Source of the DNA: Streptomyces sp. NBC_01478 | GTDB taxonomy: Bacteria; Actinomycetota; Actinomycetes; Streptomycetales; Streptomycetaceae | Reading direction: 5' to 3' | NCBI RefSeq assembly: GCF_036227225.1 | Contig: NZ_CP109444.1 | Coordinates: 2,170,001 to 2,234,000, forward strand | DNA: 64,000 nt | Shown: positions 1 to 9,710 of the stretch, in pieces | Position numbering within the stretch: the stretch's first letter is position 1 | How the letters are laid out: the number at the start of each line of letters is the position of its first letter | Notes under the pieces: generated by a model | What the model was told of the DNA's origin: nothing | The model's database searches: none | The model's input: the letters and a program-made list of their open reading frames with translations, nothing else | Position numbers and translations under genes: made by a program

Positions 1-14
1 CGATGCAGCCTCAT
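1..14 (-). CDS. sbcC: SbcC exonuclease subunit, first codons only (runs off window)
   Basis: An ATG read leftwards at 14-12 begins Met-Arg-Leu-His, which is how actinobacterial SbcC proteins start. It has an AGGAGAGG-type ribosome site just upstream and lies 31 bp after the sbcD stop. SbcC is the ATPase partner of the SbcD nuclease, and the two genes normally sit in this order. Only about five codons are visible, so the call rests on position and the start context. Confidence 0.5.
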
Positions 15-45
15 CGCACACCCTCTCCTGCCGAGGGCCGCGCGC

Positions 46-1209
46 TCACGGCGCCACCTCCCGTACGACCGAGTCCGCGCGCACCGCGTCGAACGCCTCC
101 TGGAGCACGGTCTGTTCGTCCTCGTCGGGCCCGGCGCCGCGCACATGGGCCACGAAGTCGTCGGCGATCTCACGGTCGTCGCGGCCCGCGAGACGCCGGG
201 CGTAGGACACGTCGGGGTCGTCGGCGGTCCGCTCGGGGGCGAAGACGAGGCTGAGCGTGTGTGGGAAGCGCTCGGTGAGCCGGGCCATCGGGTCGGCCGG
301 GCGCACCGGGTCGGTGAGCGTCGCCTCGACCCATGCCTCCTCGTGCCGCGCGAGGGCGGGATCGTCGAGCAGGTTCTCCAACGCGCCCCGGATCCGGGCC
401 AGTTCGCGCGGTACCGGGCAGTCGAGGCGCTCGGCGGTGACGGCTCCGTCGGCGGCGAGGTCGATGAGCCACATGCTCTTGCGGTGGTCGGCCTCGGAGA
501 AGGAGTACGGGAGGGGGGAGCCCGAGTAGCGGACGCGTTCGGTGATCGTCTGGGAGCCGTGCAGATGCCCGAGGGCCACGTAGTCGACGCCGTCGAAGAC
601 CCCGGCCGGTACGGCGGCGACTCCGCCGACGGTGATGTCCCGCTCGCTGTCGCTGGCCTCGCCGCCGGTGACGAAGGCATGCGCGAGGACCACGGAACGG
701 GTACCGGGCGCGCGGCCGGCCAGGTCGGCGCGGACGCGCTCCATCGCGGCGGCCAGCACGGCCTCGTGCCCGGCCTTCTCCACCCCGAACTCGGCCTTCA
801 CCAGGGCGGGTTCGAGATACGGCAGTCCGTAGAAGGCGACGTCGCCGAACGCGTCCGGGATCACCACGGGCGTCCCGCAGGCCGCCGGCTCGGTCCGCAG
901 GTGGATGCCCGCCCGGTCGATCAGACCGGCGCCGACGCCGAGGCGGCGGGCCGAGTCGTGGTTCCCGGAGATCATCACCGTGGGCACGCCCAGGTCGGCG
1001 AGCCGGTGCAGGGTGTCGTCGAACAGCTCGACCGCTGCCAGCGGGGGCACCGCCCGGTCGTACACGTCTCCCGACACGACCACCGCGTCCACGGCGTGCT
1101 CGCGCACGGTGGTGACGAGGTGGCTCACGAAGTCGGCCTGGGCGGCGAGCATGTTCACGCGGTGGAACGCCCGGCCCAGGTGCCAGTCGGAGGTGTGCAG
1201 CAGTTTCAT
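46..1209 (-). CDS. sbcD: SbcD nuclease, DNA repair exonuclease subunit
   Basis: This 387-residue protein is the calcineurin-like phosphoesterase subunit of the SbcCD (Mre11-Rad50-like) complex, which opens DNA hairpins and trims blocked double-strand ends in the cytoplasm. The metal-binding motifs appear in order: DWHLG near residue 8, GDVYDR near 47, GNHDS near 82, and the later H and GHLH (VALGHLHG) near 215. The length fits the family. The next gene leftwards is the start of sbcC, so the pair is probably one operon. No unusual features were seen. Confidence 0.93.
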   Translation of the reverse strand: MKLLHTSDWHLGRAFHRVNMLAAQADFVSHLVTTVREHAVDAVVVSGDVYDRAVPPLAAVELFDDTLHRLADLGVPTVMISGNHDSARRLGVGAGLIDRAGIHLRTEPAACGTPVVIPDAFGDVAFYGLPYLEPALVKAEFGVEKAGHEAVLAAAMERVRADLAGRAPGTRSVVLAHAFVTGGEASDSERDITVGGVAAVPAGVFDGVDYVALGHLHGSQTITERVRYSGSPLPYSFSEADHRKSMWLIDLAADGAVTAERLDCPVPRELARIRGALENLLDDPALARHEEAWVEATLTDPVRPADPMARLTERFPHTLSLVFAPERTADDPDVSYARRLAGRDDREIADDFVAHVRGAGPDEDEQTVLQEAFDAVRADSVVREVAP

Positions 1210-1322
1210 GGAGCCACCACGCTAGCGCCTGTGGGCCCCCTGCTTCACCACGGCCACACACTCGCCCCCGCCCCGACGAACGGAACGCCGGGAATATCCC
1301 CTATGTCATCGCCGAACATGCT

Positions 1323-2231
1323 TTATGTCATCGCCTGGTACACGAGGTTCCGCACCTGGCGGCGCAGCGGCGTCCGGTGCTTGCCCCAGGTGACGACCTG
1401 GGTGCAGAAGACCGCCGTGACCCCGTCGACCGGGTCCACGAAGAAGTGGGTGTTCGCGGCACCGGACCAGCCGAACTCCCCCTTGTTGCCGAACGAGCCC
1501 GCGCCCACCGGATCCATGACGACGTAGAACCCCAGCCCGAAGCCGCAGCCGCGCTGCTCGTCCTCGGGGTACAGCCCGAAGGAGTCGAGGTCGGCGCCGC
1601 CGGGCAGATGGTTGGCCGTCATGTGCGCGAGGGTCCGGGGGGGCCGAGCAGCCGCTCGCCGTCCAGTTCGCCGCCGCGTACGAGCATGGCCGCGAACCGG
1701 TGATAGTCCTCCAGGGTCGACACCAGTCCGGGGACCCCGCTGCCGGACGGGAACCGCGCGGGCTCGCGGAAGGTGGGCCGCAGTTCCTGGTTCACGACGA
1801 GCCGGCCCGACGCGGGGTCCGGGCTGTACACCTCGGCGAGGTCCGGCAGCCGCTCGGGCGCGAACGTCGTGTCGGTCATCCCGAGCGGGCCGAGCACGTG
1901 CGTCTCGACGAAGGTGTCCAGGCTCTCGCCGCCGACGACCTCGATGATCCGGCCCAGGACGTCGGCGCCCAGGGAGTAGTTCCAGGCGGTGCCCGGCTCG
2001 AACAGCAGCGGCAGGGCGCCCACGTCGGCGCACATCTGCCGCAGTGTCGCGCCCGGCAGCGGCAGCACGTCCTGGCCGGCCTGCCGGTACAGCGCGTCCA
2101 CCGGGTTCATGTGGGTCCTGAGCCTTCGCGGTACCGGACGAAGCGCTGCCTCCACCACCGCAGACGGTGGTCAGGAGCGCGAGCCCGGCGGCACCGGCCG
2201 TGGCTGTGAGAGCGAGACGCGAGCGGGTCAT
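1323..2231 (-). pseudogene. Broken serine hydrolase of the class C beta-lactamase family
   Basis: An ATG at 2231 with a GGAGG ribosome site starts a signal-peptide-like stretch ending in LLTTVCGGGG, resembling a lipobox. Immediately after it the reading frame changes (near 2115) into the middle of a beta-lactamase/esterase-family protein (WNYSLGADVLG, GPLGMTDT). The frame returns to the first one at a run of seven C at about 1636-1642, giving the family's C-terminal end (GFYVVMDPVG, FGWSGAANT). The N-terminal part that should hold the catalytic SxxK serine is missing altogether. With one deletion and two frame changes, no working enzyme can be made. It could instead be a fusion of a lipoprotein start with a hydrolase remnant. 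Confidence 0.8.
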
Positions 2232-2619
2232 CTGAACCTCCGGCGTTGAGGCGTCGAATGGGAACGCGGGGTTCACCGGGCGTGGGGACGGAGGCCACCG
2301 CCGTGGGGGCCGCTCCGCTGCGTGAGTCCGCGGGAAGTCGGGCGGCAGGACGATCACGCCATGAGCGAGTGTCCCTAAATGTGCCGCTTCAGGGAAGTAC
2401 GTAGGCGAATCTGCCGTTCGGCCCACTCTTGTGGAGTCCGGGCCGGGCAAGGGGTACGAAGTGGGCTCATTATTCGGTCGGCCGTTCCGATCCCCGCACG
2501 ACATCAGTCCGCTGAACGGACCGTCGCACGGAAACGGCGTCCCCCGGGCCTCTCCGTGAGCGGTCGGGTACCGGCGGCCGGGTCCCGTCCTCCCCCGCGG
2601 CCGGAAAACCCCAACTCCC

Positions 2620-2647
2620 TTGTCGCACACATGTGCTGCGCTAATCT
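2620..2647 (+). promoter_or_regulatory. Candidate promoter of the Ser/Thr kinase gene
   Basis: TTGTCG at 2620-2625 and TAATCT at 2642-2647 are 16 bp apart, a good -35/-10 pair about 38 bp before the chosen ATG. The rest of the 453-bp gap 2232-2684 shows no recognisable gene or RNA. Confidence 0.45.
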
Positions 2648-2684
2648 CACGTCACACGCACCACGCGAGAGACACAGGGTCCCC

Positions 2685-4634
2685 ATGCCAGGCGAGTACC
2701 GCGGTCGGTCCGAAACGATGGCCTATGCGGCAGCGGGGATGGAACCGCCTCCCGTGGTCCCGTTGCGGAAGAACGACCCCCGGCAGGCGGGCCCGTACCG
2801 GCTGCTGTCGGTGCTCGGCAGCGGTGGGATGGGCCGCGTCTATCTCGGCCGCGACGCCACCGGCGCCACCGGCCCGGCCGCCGTGAAGGTGATCCGGCCC
2901 GAGTACGCGGAGGACCCGCTCTTCCGCCGGCGCTTCGAGCGCGAGGTCGGCGCGCTGGACAGCATCCGAGGGGCGCACATCGTACGGCTGCTGGGCAGCG
3001 GCTGTGACGAGGATCTGGTCTGGGTCGCCACCGAGTACATACCCGGGCCCACCCTCGCGGAGCTGGTCGACGCGCGCGGGCCGGTCGACGCGGCGGCGGC
3101 CTGGCGGTTGCTGGCCGACGTGGGACGGGCGATCGAGGCGATCTGGCGTGCGGGGATCGTGCACCGCGACCTCAAGCCGTCCAACGTCATCCTGGGTGCC
3201 GACGGCGCCCGCGTCATCGACTTCGGTGTCGTCCAGGCCGGCGACGGCACCTCGATCACCGTCACCGGCCAGAACGTGGGCACCCCCGCCTACATGTCCC
3301 CCGAGCAGGTCCGCGGCCGGGAGGTGACCGCCGCCTCCGACATCTTCTCGCTGGCCTCCATGCTCACCTACGCCGTCGCCGGGGAGGCGCCGTTCGGCGA
3401 GGGCACGGGCGTCGACGTGCTGCACCGGGTGGCGTTCGACGCGCCCCGGGAGGACGTCCTGGAGAAGGTCGCGGGCGTCGACGCGGAACTGGCCGCGTTC
3501 ATCCACACCTGCCTGGACAAGGACCCCGAGCTGCGGCCTTCGCCCGAGGCGGTGTTCAGGACGGCCATCGGACACCAGTTGTCCGCCCCGGTCGGCGATC
3601 CGCCCCGGGTCCCCGAACGGCCCGACGCCCGTCCCTCCGTGGCGCCCCCGGCCCCGCCCACTCCTCCCGCCGTGCCCGGGAAACACGCGAGCTCCCCCGG
3701 AAGACGCGTGAACACCCTTGGAAAACGCGGGAAGTTGATCGCGGGTGCCGTCGCCGCGGCGGCCGTGCTCGTCGCCGGCAGCATCACCGCGACCGTGCTC
3801 CTGCTGCGGCCCGACGACCCCGGGGCGCCGCCCGGCGCCCGGGCGGACGCACCCCCGGCATCCGCCGTACCGGACAACTCGCCCTCGGCACGGGGCAGTT
3901 CACCGAGTACGGCGGCGACGAAGCCCGGGGCGCCGCAGAGCCCGTCGCGCGCGCCGGCCACCCAAGACCCCGCGAGCCTCGACATCCGGCTCGCCTCCTG
4001 TGTCACCGAACTCGTCTCGGGCTCCCACGGCGACTGCGTCAAGGCGCTCCAACTCCTGCTCGGCGGCCACGGGTTGCACGTCACGGTCGACGGCGAGTTC
4101 GGGCAAGCCACGGCCGACGCGCTGAAGGCCTTCCAGACGGAGGCCGGAACCACCGCCGACGGAACGGTCGACGCTCAGACCGCGACACTGCTGTACGGCA
4201 CACCGCGCGGGCCGGTCCGGACCGGTTCGGTGACCGTCACCGAGAGCGTCCACGCCGTCGATGTCGCCCGGTGTCTCGACGCCCACGTCAGCGCCGTACA
4301 GGTGTGGGCGTGCAACGGCACGGCACCCCAGAAGTGGGCGCTGTTCCCCGTGCCCGGGCACGACTCCCAGTATCTGGTGGTCAATCAGGGCAGCCACGAC
4401 TGCCTGGACGCCGACGCCGGTACGGCCGGCCAGAACTTTTCGAAGATCCGGGCCAGGAGCTGCGACGGGCTGAGCGCGCAGCGGTGGCAACTGGGCGGCG
4501 CCGGGACCCTGGTCAGTGTCCCGGACGGTTTCTGTCTGGACGCGGAGGCCTCCGAGTCGGGGCAGAACGGTCAGACGGTGCAGACCTTCGGCTGCGCGGG
4601 CAGCTCCAACCAGGTCTGGAAATGGGCCTCTTGA
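2685..4634 (+). CDS. Membrane Ser/Thr protein kinase with peptidoglycan-binding and ricin-type sensor domains
   Basis: A 649-residue PknB-type kinase. The cytoplasmic kinase domain (about 39-310) has the glycine loop GSGGMGRVYLG (45-55), AVKVI lysine (about 68), HRDLKPSN (160), DFG (179-181) and GTPAYMSPEQ. After a proline-rich linker comes one membrane helix (about 350-375). The extracellular half has a PG_binding_1 domain (about 434-504; CVKALQLLL, VDGEFGQATADALKAFQ) and a ricin-B beta-trefoil (about 512-649; repeated CLDA and QxW: QKWALF, QRWQL, QVWKW). The outer part suggests it senses cell-wall or glycan ligands. ATG 2685 was chosen because a promoter-like pair ends 38 bp upstream; ATG 2718 and 2739 are alternatives. 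Its stop is 7 bp from that of the convergent yigZ. Confidence 0.9.
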   Translation: MPGEYRGRSETMAYAAAGMEPPPVVPLRKNDPRQAGPYRLLSVLGSGGMGRVYLGRDATGATGPAAVKVIRPEYAEDPLFRRRFEREVGALDSIRGAHIVRLLGSGCDEDLVWVATEYIPGPTLAELVDARGPVDAAAAWRLLADVGRAIEAIWRAGIVHRDLKPSNVILGADGARVIDFGVVQAGDGTSITVTGQNVGTPAYMSPEQVRGREVTAASDIFSLASMLTYAVAGEAPFGEGTGVDVLHRVAFDAPREDVLEKVAGVDAELAAFIHTCLDKDPELRPSPEAVFRTAIGHQLSAPVGDPPRVPERPDARPSVAPPAPPTPPAVPGKHASSPGRRVNTLGKRGKLIAGAVAAAAVLVAGSITATVLLLRPDDPGAPPGARADAPPASAVPDNSPSARGSSPSTAATKPGAPQSPSRAPATQDPASLDIRLASCVTELVSGSHGDCVKALQLLLGGHGLHVTVDGEFGQATADALKAFQTEAGTTADGTVDAQTATLLYGTPRGPVRTGSVTVTESVHAVDVARCLDAHVSAVQVWACNGTAPQKWALFPVPGHDSQYLVVNQGSHDCLDADAGTAGQNFSKIRARSCDGLSAQRWQLGGAGTLVSVPDGFCLDAEASESGQNGQTVQTFGCAGSSNQVWKWAS

Positions 4635-4641
4635 CGGTTCG

Positions 4642-5268
4642 TCAGGCGTCGCCGTACGCCTCGCCGCCCAGCTCCAGTTGCGCCGTCCCCGCGGTCGCAT
4701 CGGCCAACCACCCCCGGAACGCGTCCACTTCGGCGTCCGGGAGGCCGATCTCGATCGTGACCGCCTCGCCGTAGCGGACGTCCCTGACCTCGCGGCCGGT
4801 GGCGCGCAGGTCGTTCTGGATCTTGCCCGCGCGCTGGTGGTCGACGGTCACCGTGGCGAGGCGGAAGCGGCGGCGGGTGATCGTGCCGAGGGTGTCGAGG
4901 GCCTCGCCGACCGAGCCGCCGTAGGCCCGGATGAGGCCGCCCGCGCCGAGCTTGACGCCGCCGTAGTAGCGGGTGACGACGGCGACGACGTACCGCATGT
5001 CGCGGCGGAGCAGCATCTGGAGCATGGGGACGCCCGCCGTGCCGCCGGGTTCGCCGTCGTCGCTCGCCTTCTGGATCGCGGCGTCGGCGCCGATGACGTA
5101 GGCGAAGCAGTTGTGGGTGGCGTCCGTGTGTTCCTTGCGGATGCGGGCGACGAAGGCCTGGGCCTCCTGTTCGGTGGCCGCCGGGGCGAGGGCGCACAGG
5201 AAGCGGGAGCGGTTGACCTCGGTCTCGTGCACGCCCGGGCGGGCCACTGTGCGGTACTCGTCCTGCAT
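4642..5268 (-). CDS. yigZ: YigZ/IMPACT family protein
   Basis: A 208-residue protein of the UPF0029/IMPACT family, a conserved cytoplasmic family linked in other organisms to translation or proline metabolism. The hallmark block is clear: HNCFAYVIG, SDDGEPGGTAGVPML, then VTRYYGGVKLGAGGL and RAYGG in the first 130 residues. A ferredoxin-like DUF1949 C-terminal domain follows. The length matches full-size family members. It is transcribed towards the kinase gene, with no visible terminator in the 7-bp gap. Confidence 0.9.
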   Translation of the reverse strand: MQDEYRTVARPGVHETEVNRSRFLCALAPAATEQEAQAFVARIRKEHTDATHNCFAYVIGADAAIQKASDDGEPGGTAGVPMLQMLLRRDMRYVVAVVTRYYGGVKLGAGGLIRAYGGSVGEALDTLGTITRRRFRLATVTVDHQRAGKIQNDLRATGREVRDVRYGEAVTIEIGLPDAEVDAFRGWLADATAGTAQLELGGEAYGDA

Positions 5269-5393
5269 CCGGCCAGCCTATGCGCAGGGTCAGGGGTCGC
5301 CCCCGATCCGGGTGCGGGTGACGATGTGGTGGATACTCGCTCCTCGTTGCCCGGACCCCGGGCACGGTCGTCCGATCGCAGGGAGTTCTCAGC

Positions 5394-7379
5394 ATGACCG
5401 GCGCGCAGGTGGAGCCTACGGAGAGCACGGAGTCCGGCGGTTCAGAGTCCGCCGCCGAGCGCTGCCGGACCTGGCTCCTGGACGGTCTGAGCGAGCAGAG
5501 CGCCCGGCACCCGGGCCCGCACGCCACCCCGAACCCGGAGCACGAGGGTCACCGCTGGTGGCGGGTCATGTGCCTGACCGGCGTCGACTACTTCTCCACG
5601 CTCGGCTACCAGCCGGGTATCGCCGCGCTCGCCGCCGGGCTGCTCTCCCCGCTGGCGACGGTCGTCCTGATCGGGCTGACGCTGCTCGGGGCGCTGCCGG
5701 TCTACCGGCGGGTGGCGCACGAGAGCCCGCACGGCGAGGGGTCGATCGCCATGCTGGAGCGGCTGCTGCCGTGGTGGTCGGGGAAGATCTTCGTCCTGGT
5801 GCTGCTGGGCTTCGCGGCGACGGACTTCATGATCACGGTCACCCTGTCGGCGGCGGACGCGGCGGCACACGTCGTGGAGAACCCGTTCGCGCCGGGCTGG
5901 ATGCACGGCGGCAACACCTGGATCACGCTCGTACTCGTCGGCGCGCTGGGCGCGGTCTTCCTCAAGGGGTTCCGGGAGGCCATCGGCATCGCCGTGGTGC
6001 TGGTGGGCGTGTATCTCTCGCTCAACGTGGTGGTCCTCGCGGTGTCCGCCTGGGAGGTGCTGAGCCATCCGGTGAAGATCGGCGACTGGACGGACGCGAT
6101 GACGGCCGCGCACTCCTCGCCGCTCGCGATGGTCGGGGTCGCGCTGCTCGTGTTCCCGAAACTCGCGCTCGGCATGTCCGGCTTTGAGACCGGTGTGGCG
6201 GTGATGCCGCAGGTCAAGGGCGATCCGACGGACACCTGGGAGAAGCCGACGGGCCGCATCCGCGAGACCCGCAGGCTGCTCACCACGGCTGCCGTGATCA
6301 TGTCGTGCTTCCTCCTCCTCTCCAGCCTGGCGACGACGATCCTGATCCCGCAGAGCGCGTTCAAGACGGGCGGCCCGGCGAACGGCCGCGCGCTCGCCTA
6401 TCTCGCGCACGAGCACCTGGGCCAGGTCTTCGGCACGTTCTACGACGTCTCGACGATCGCGATCCTGTGGTTCGCGGGCGCGTCCGCGCTCGCCGGGCTG
6501 CTGAACCTCGTACCGCGCTATCTGCCGCGCTACGGCATGGCGCCGGAGTGGACGCGGGCGGTGCGCCCGCTGGTCCTCGTGTTCATGGTGACGGCCGTCC
6601 TGATCACCCTGTGGTTCCACGCGAGCGTCGACGCGCAGAGCGGCGCGTACGCGACCGGCGTCCTGGTGCTGATGCTCTCGGCGGCCTTCGCCTCCACGGT
6701 CACCGTGCACAAGCGGGGCCACCGCAAGGCCACGCTCGGGTTCGGCACGATCACCGCCGTGTTCGCGTACACCCTGGTCGCGAACGTCGTCGAACGGCCC
6801 GACGGCATCAAGATCGCGGGCATCTTCATCGTGCTGATCCTGGTGACGTCGTTCGGTTCGCGCATCCGCCGCGCCTTCGAACTCCGCGCCGCCGAGGTTA
6901 CGTTCGACGACACGGCCGCCCGTTTCATCGACGAGGCGGCCCGCTCCGGCCCGCTGCGGCTGATCGCCAACGAGCCGCAGGAACACAGCAGTCGGGAGTA
7001 CCGCGCCAAGGAGTACAGCCAGCGCGAGCACACCCACATACCGGACGGTGGCCCGGTGCTCTTCGTGGAGGTGATCGTCCGCGACTCCTCGGACTTCACC
7101 GCGGACATCGCCGTGCACGGCGACAACAAGTACGGGGTGCGGCGGCTCAGAGTCGAGGGCCCCACGGTGCCCAACTCGATCGCCGCGGTCCTGCTGGCCC
7201 TGCGGGACCGCACCGGCGAGGTCCCCCACGCCTACTTCGACTGGACCGAGGGCAACCCGGTCAGCCACCTGATCCGCTTCCTCGTCTTCGGCGACGGCGA
7301 GGTCGCACCGGTCACCCGCGAGGTACTGCGCCGCGCGGAACCGGACCGGCATCGGCGGCCCCGCGTCCACGTCGGCTGA
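5394..7379 (+). CDS. APC-superfamily permease with soluble C-terminal domain
   Basis: A 661-residue membrane protein. About eleven to twelve hydrophobic helices fill residues 50-490, beginning with [15 protein letters not shown], a signature of a Streptomyces APC permease family distantly related to amino-acid and KUP potassium transporters. A hydrophilic domain of about 170 residues follows (about 495-661), probably cytoplasmic. ATG 5394 has GGGAG eight bases upstream. The next gene starts 5 bp after its stop, so they may be co-transcribed. The substrate cannot be told from sequence. Confidence 0.82.
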   Translation: MTGAQVEPTESTESGGSESAAERCRTWLLDGLSEQSARHPGPHATPNPEHEGHRWWRVMCLTGVDYFSTLGYQPGIAALAAGLLSPLATVVLIGLTLLGALPVYRRVAHESPHGEGSIAMLERLLPWWSGKIFVLVLLGFAATDFMITVTLSAADAAAHVVENPFAPGWMHGGNTWITLVLVGALGAVFLKGFREAIGIAVVLVGVYLSLNVVVLAVSAWEVLSHPVKIGDWTDAMTAAHSSPLAMVGVALLVFPKLALGMSGFETGVAVMPQVKGDPTDTWEKPTGRIRETRRLLTTAAVIMSCFLLLSSLATTILIPQSAFKTGGPANGRALAYLAHEHLGQVFGTFYDVSTIAILWFAGASALAGLLNLVPRYLPRYGMAPEWTRAVRPLVLVFMVTAVLITLWFHASVDAQSGAYATGVLVLMLSAAFASTVTVHKRGHRKATLGFGTITAVFAYTLVANVVERPDGIKIAGIFIVLILVTSFGSRIRRAFELRAAEVTFDDTAARFIDEAARSGPLRLIANEPQEHSSREYRAKEYSQREHTHIPDGGPVLFVEVIVRDSSDFTADIAVHGDNKYGVRRLRVEGPTVPNSIAAVLLALRDRTGEVPHAYFDWTEGNPVSHLIRFLVFGDGEVAPVTREVLRRAEPDRHRRPRVHVG

Positions 7380-7384
7380 CCGCC

Positions 7385-8212
7385 GTGAGACTTCTGGTCG
7401 TCGGCGGCAGCGGCTTCCTGGGCACGGAACTCGTCCGCCGGGCCACGGCAGCGGGCTGGGACCTGGCGGCCACGTACTGCTCCTCCCGCCCCGGCAGCGC
7501 GCCCGGAGTCACCTGGCATCGCCTCGACCTCCGTGCCCCCGCCTGCCTCGACGAGCTGCTGACCGAGGTCGCCCCGGACGCGATCGTCAACGCCACCAGC
7601 GGACAGAGCGACTGGTCGGTCACCGCCGACGGCTCGATCCACGTGGCGATGGCCGCGGCACGCCACGGCTGCCGCCTGGTCCATGTCTCCAGCGACGCCG
7701 TGTTCTCCGGTTCCCGGATCTCCTACGACGAGTCGTGCCTGCCCGACCCGGTCACCCCGTACGGTGCGGCGAAGGCCGCCGCCGAGACCGCCGTGCGCCT
7801 CCTGGCACCGGCCGCCGCGGTAGCCCGCACCTCGCTGATCATCGGCGACGGTGGCTCCGCGCACGAGCGGATGGTCCACGACCTGGCCGCCGGGACCCGC
7901 GACGGCGTCCTGTTCACCGATGTCGTCCGCTGCCCGGTGCATGTCGATGACCTGGCCGCCGCCCTGCTCGAACTCGCCGTGTCCGACCGGGCCGGGATGT
8001 TCCACCTCGCCGGCCCGGACGCCCTCAGCCGTCACGAACTCGGGGTCCTCATCGCCCGGCGCGACGGACTCGACGCGGCCCGGCTGCCGGCCGGACGCCG
8101 GACGGGCACCGCCCTGCCCGGCGCCTTGGACGTCCGCCTGGTCGGCACCGCCACGCGGCGGCAGCTCCGGACCCGGCTGCGCGGCGCCCGGGAGTTCCTC
8201 CAAGTCCCTTAA
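7385..8212 (+). CDS. RmlD-like NAD(P)-dependent sugar-nucleotide reductase/epimerase
   Basis: A 275-residue short-chain dehydrogenase of the extended type, resembling dTDP-4-dehydrorhamnose reductase. The N-terminal Rossmann motif VGGSGFLG binds NAD(P). The active-site pair is visible as SSDAVFSG followed by YGAAKAAAE (YxxxK). GTG 7385 is 5 bp after the permease stop, suggesting coupling. No other sugar-nucleotide genes lie nearby, so a role in rhamnose synthesis is not supported by context; a related dehydratase or reductase role is equally possible. Confidence 0.8.
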   Translation: MRLLVVGGSGFLGTELVRRATAAGWDLAATYCSSRPGSAPGVTWHRLDLRAPACLDELLTEVAPDAIVNATSGQSDWSVTADGSIHVAMAAARHGCRLVHVSSDAVFSGSRISYDESCLPDPVTPYGAAKAAAETAVRLLAPAAAVARTSLIIGDGGSAHERMVHDLAAGTRDGVLFTDVVRCPVHVDDLAAALLELAVSDRAGMFHLAGPDALSRHELGVLIARRDGLDAARLPAGRRTGTALPGALDVRLVGTATRRQLRTRLRGAREFLQVP

Positions 8213-8225
8213 CCGCGGCCCGACT

Positions 8226-8771
8226 TCACGTCTTCTTGCCCCTCGGGACGATCAGGTCCGTCAGCAGGGCGGTGCCCGGGGCGAGGTCCTGCCAGGTGCT
8301 GCCGTGCCAGGCCAGGACCGCGATCGCCGAGGTCGGGTACTTCACCCGGACCTCGTCGAGCGCGTCGTCGAGACTGTCACCGGCGAGTTCGAGGACCAGT
8401 TCCTCCAGGCCGGGGTTGTGCCCGATCAGGAGCAACGTCTCGACCTCGGGCGGCACTTGGTGAACGGCGTCGAGGAGTTCCGGCACGTCGGCCGCGTACA
8501 GCTCCGGCTCGTACCGCACCGGCGGTGGGGTGCCCCACTCGGCGGACGCCAACTCCCAGGTCTGGCGCGCCCGTACGGCCGTGGAGCACAGGGCGAGGTC
8601 CGGCAGGGAGTCGGTCTCGGCGAGCGCGATGCCGGCCGCCGGGGCGTCGCGGCGCCCGCGTGGGGCGAGGGGGCGCCGGTGGTCGGGAACGCCCTCGGGC
8701 CAGGCGGACTTGGCGTGCCGCAGGACGACCAGGCGGCGCAGCGGGCGGGCTCCGAAACGGGCGGCGTTCAC
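8226..8771 (-). CDS. sixA: SixA-type phosphohistidine phosphatase
   Basis: A 181-residue histidine-phosphatase-superfamily protein. The catalytic RHAKSAW motif is at about 18-24, and the second histidine is in LIGHNPGLEELV at about 115-127. SixA enzymes remove phosphate from phosphohistidine on signalling proteins; actinobacterial members are small and cytoplasmic like this one. Its ATG overlaps the stop of the upstream gene by four bases (8768-8771), so translation of the two is probably coupled. Confidence 0.88.
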   Translation of the reverse strand: MNAARFGARPLRRLVVLRHAKSAWPEGVPDHRRPLAPRGRRDAPAAGIALAETDSLPDLALCSTAVRARQTWELASAEWGTPPPVRYEPELYAADVPELLDAVHQVPPEVETLLLIGHNPGLEELVLELAGDSLDDALDEVRVKYPTSAIAVLAWHGSTWQDLAPGTALLTDLIVPRGKKT

Positions 8772-9532
8772 GCCAACGACCCGATGTCACGGGTGAGTTC
8801 GAGCCCGAGGAGCCGGTCCGCGTAGGCGTACGTCTCGAAGCGGGCGCCGTCGGGCACGTCGGGCCAGGTCTCCACCCGGCGCAGCACCCGCAGCACCTCG
8901 GGCACGTTCAGGTCGTCCTCCCAGGCGGTCCGCAGTTCAACGCGCACCTCGTCGGGCACCGGCCGCGAGGGCCTGCGCGCCCAGCCTGCGACCGACCCGC
9001 GCCAGTGCGCCAGCGTCTGCCGTGCCTCGTCCAGGGCCGCCGCGTCGAGGCGTAGCGGCAGGTCCCGGGGGTGCGAGAGCAGGGCGAGGCGGAGCGCGCC
9101 CGGGTCGGAGAGGTCGGGCGCGGCGGTCGTAGGCGAATCGGCGGGGGCCACGGCGACCAGGACTCCCCCGGGTGTCTCATCGGCCTCGGCCGCCACGTGG
9201 AGGACCTGGGCCTCGCCGAGTCCGGCGCCCAGGTCCGCGCCGTCCTCGAAGGGCCGTATGCCCAAGGCTCTTGCGGCGGCGCGGAGTTCGGCCTGTTCGT
9301 GGTCGCCGGTGAGGAGCGACCAGACGGGGGTGCCGCCGAGTTCCAGGGCGCGGACGAGGAGGTCGCTGACGAGGAGCACTCGTAGGGTCGTGGGGCCGAG
9401 GCCGGACGCGTGCGCCTCGACCCTGGTCAGGCCACGGCGGGCGGGGGCGGCTTCGACGGGCTCGCCGGTTCGGGCGTCGATGATGCGCAGCACGGCCTGA
9501 GCGTAGGCGGGCGGAGGGCCGTACGCATGCAT
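8768..9532 (-). CDS. Uncharacterised protein with weak aminoacyl-tRNA-synthetase-like features
   Basis: A 254-residue soluble protein not recognised with confidence. Its start (AVLRIIDARTGEPV, then a VLLVSDLLVRALELGGTPV stretch) has the spacing of the first Rossmann-like part of cysteinyl-tRNA synthetase or MshC. However, the HIGH and KMSKS motifs and the zinc-binding cysteines are absent. It could be a pseudo-synthetase or an unrelated fold. It overlaps sixA by four bases and is transcribed first, so the two may act together. Confidence 0.55.
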   Translation of the reverse strand: MHAYGPPPAYAQAVLRIIDARTGEPVEAAPARRGLTRVEAHASGLGPTTLRVLLVSDLLVRALELGGTPVWSLLTGDHEQAELRAAARALGIRPFEDGADLGAGLGEAQVLHVAAEADETPGGVLVAVAPADSPTTAAPDLSDPGALRLALLSHPRDLPLRLDAAALDEARQTLAHWRGSVAGWARRPSRPVPDEVRVELRTAWEDDLNVPEVLRVLRRVETWPDVPDGARFETYAYADRLLGLELTRDIGSLA

Positions 9533-9710
9533 GTTCGCTCTGTTCCGGCCGAGGTGGCGGGATTCACGCCGGTCTGTCCGGTACGACGAGGTGCGTGACC
9601 TGGCCTGCGTTCACCCGTTCGACCATCCCGCCTTTCGCGGAGACCGGTGGGGCGTGTGGGGTGGGAGCAGCCGAGCCGCATCGCACACGATTCGACCCCG
9701 GAGACTCCTG

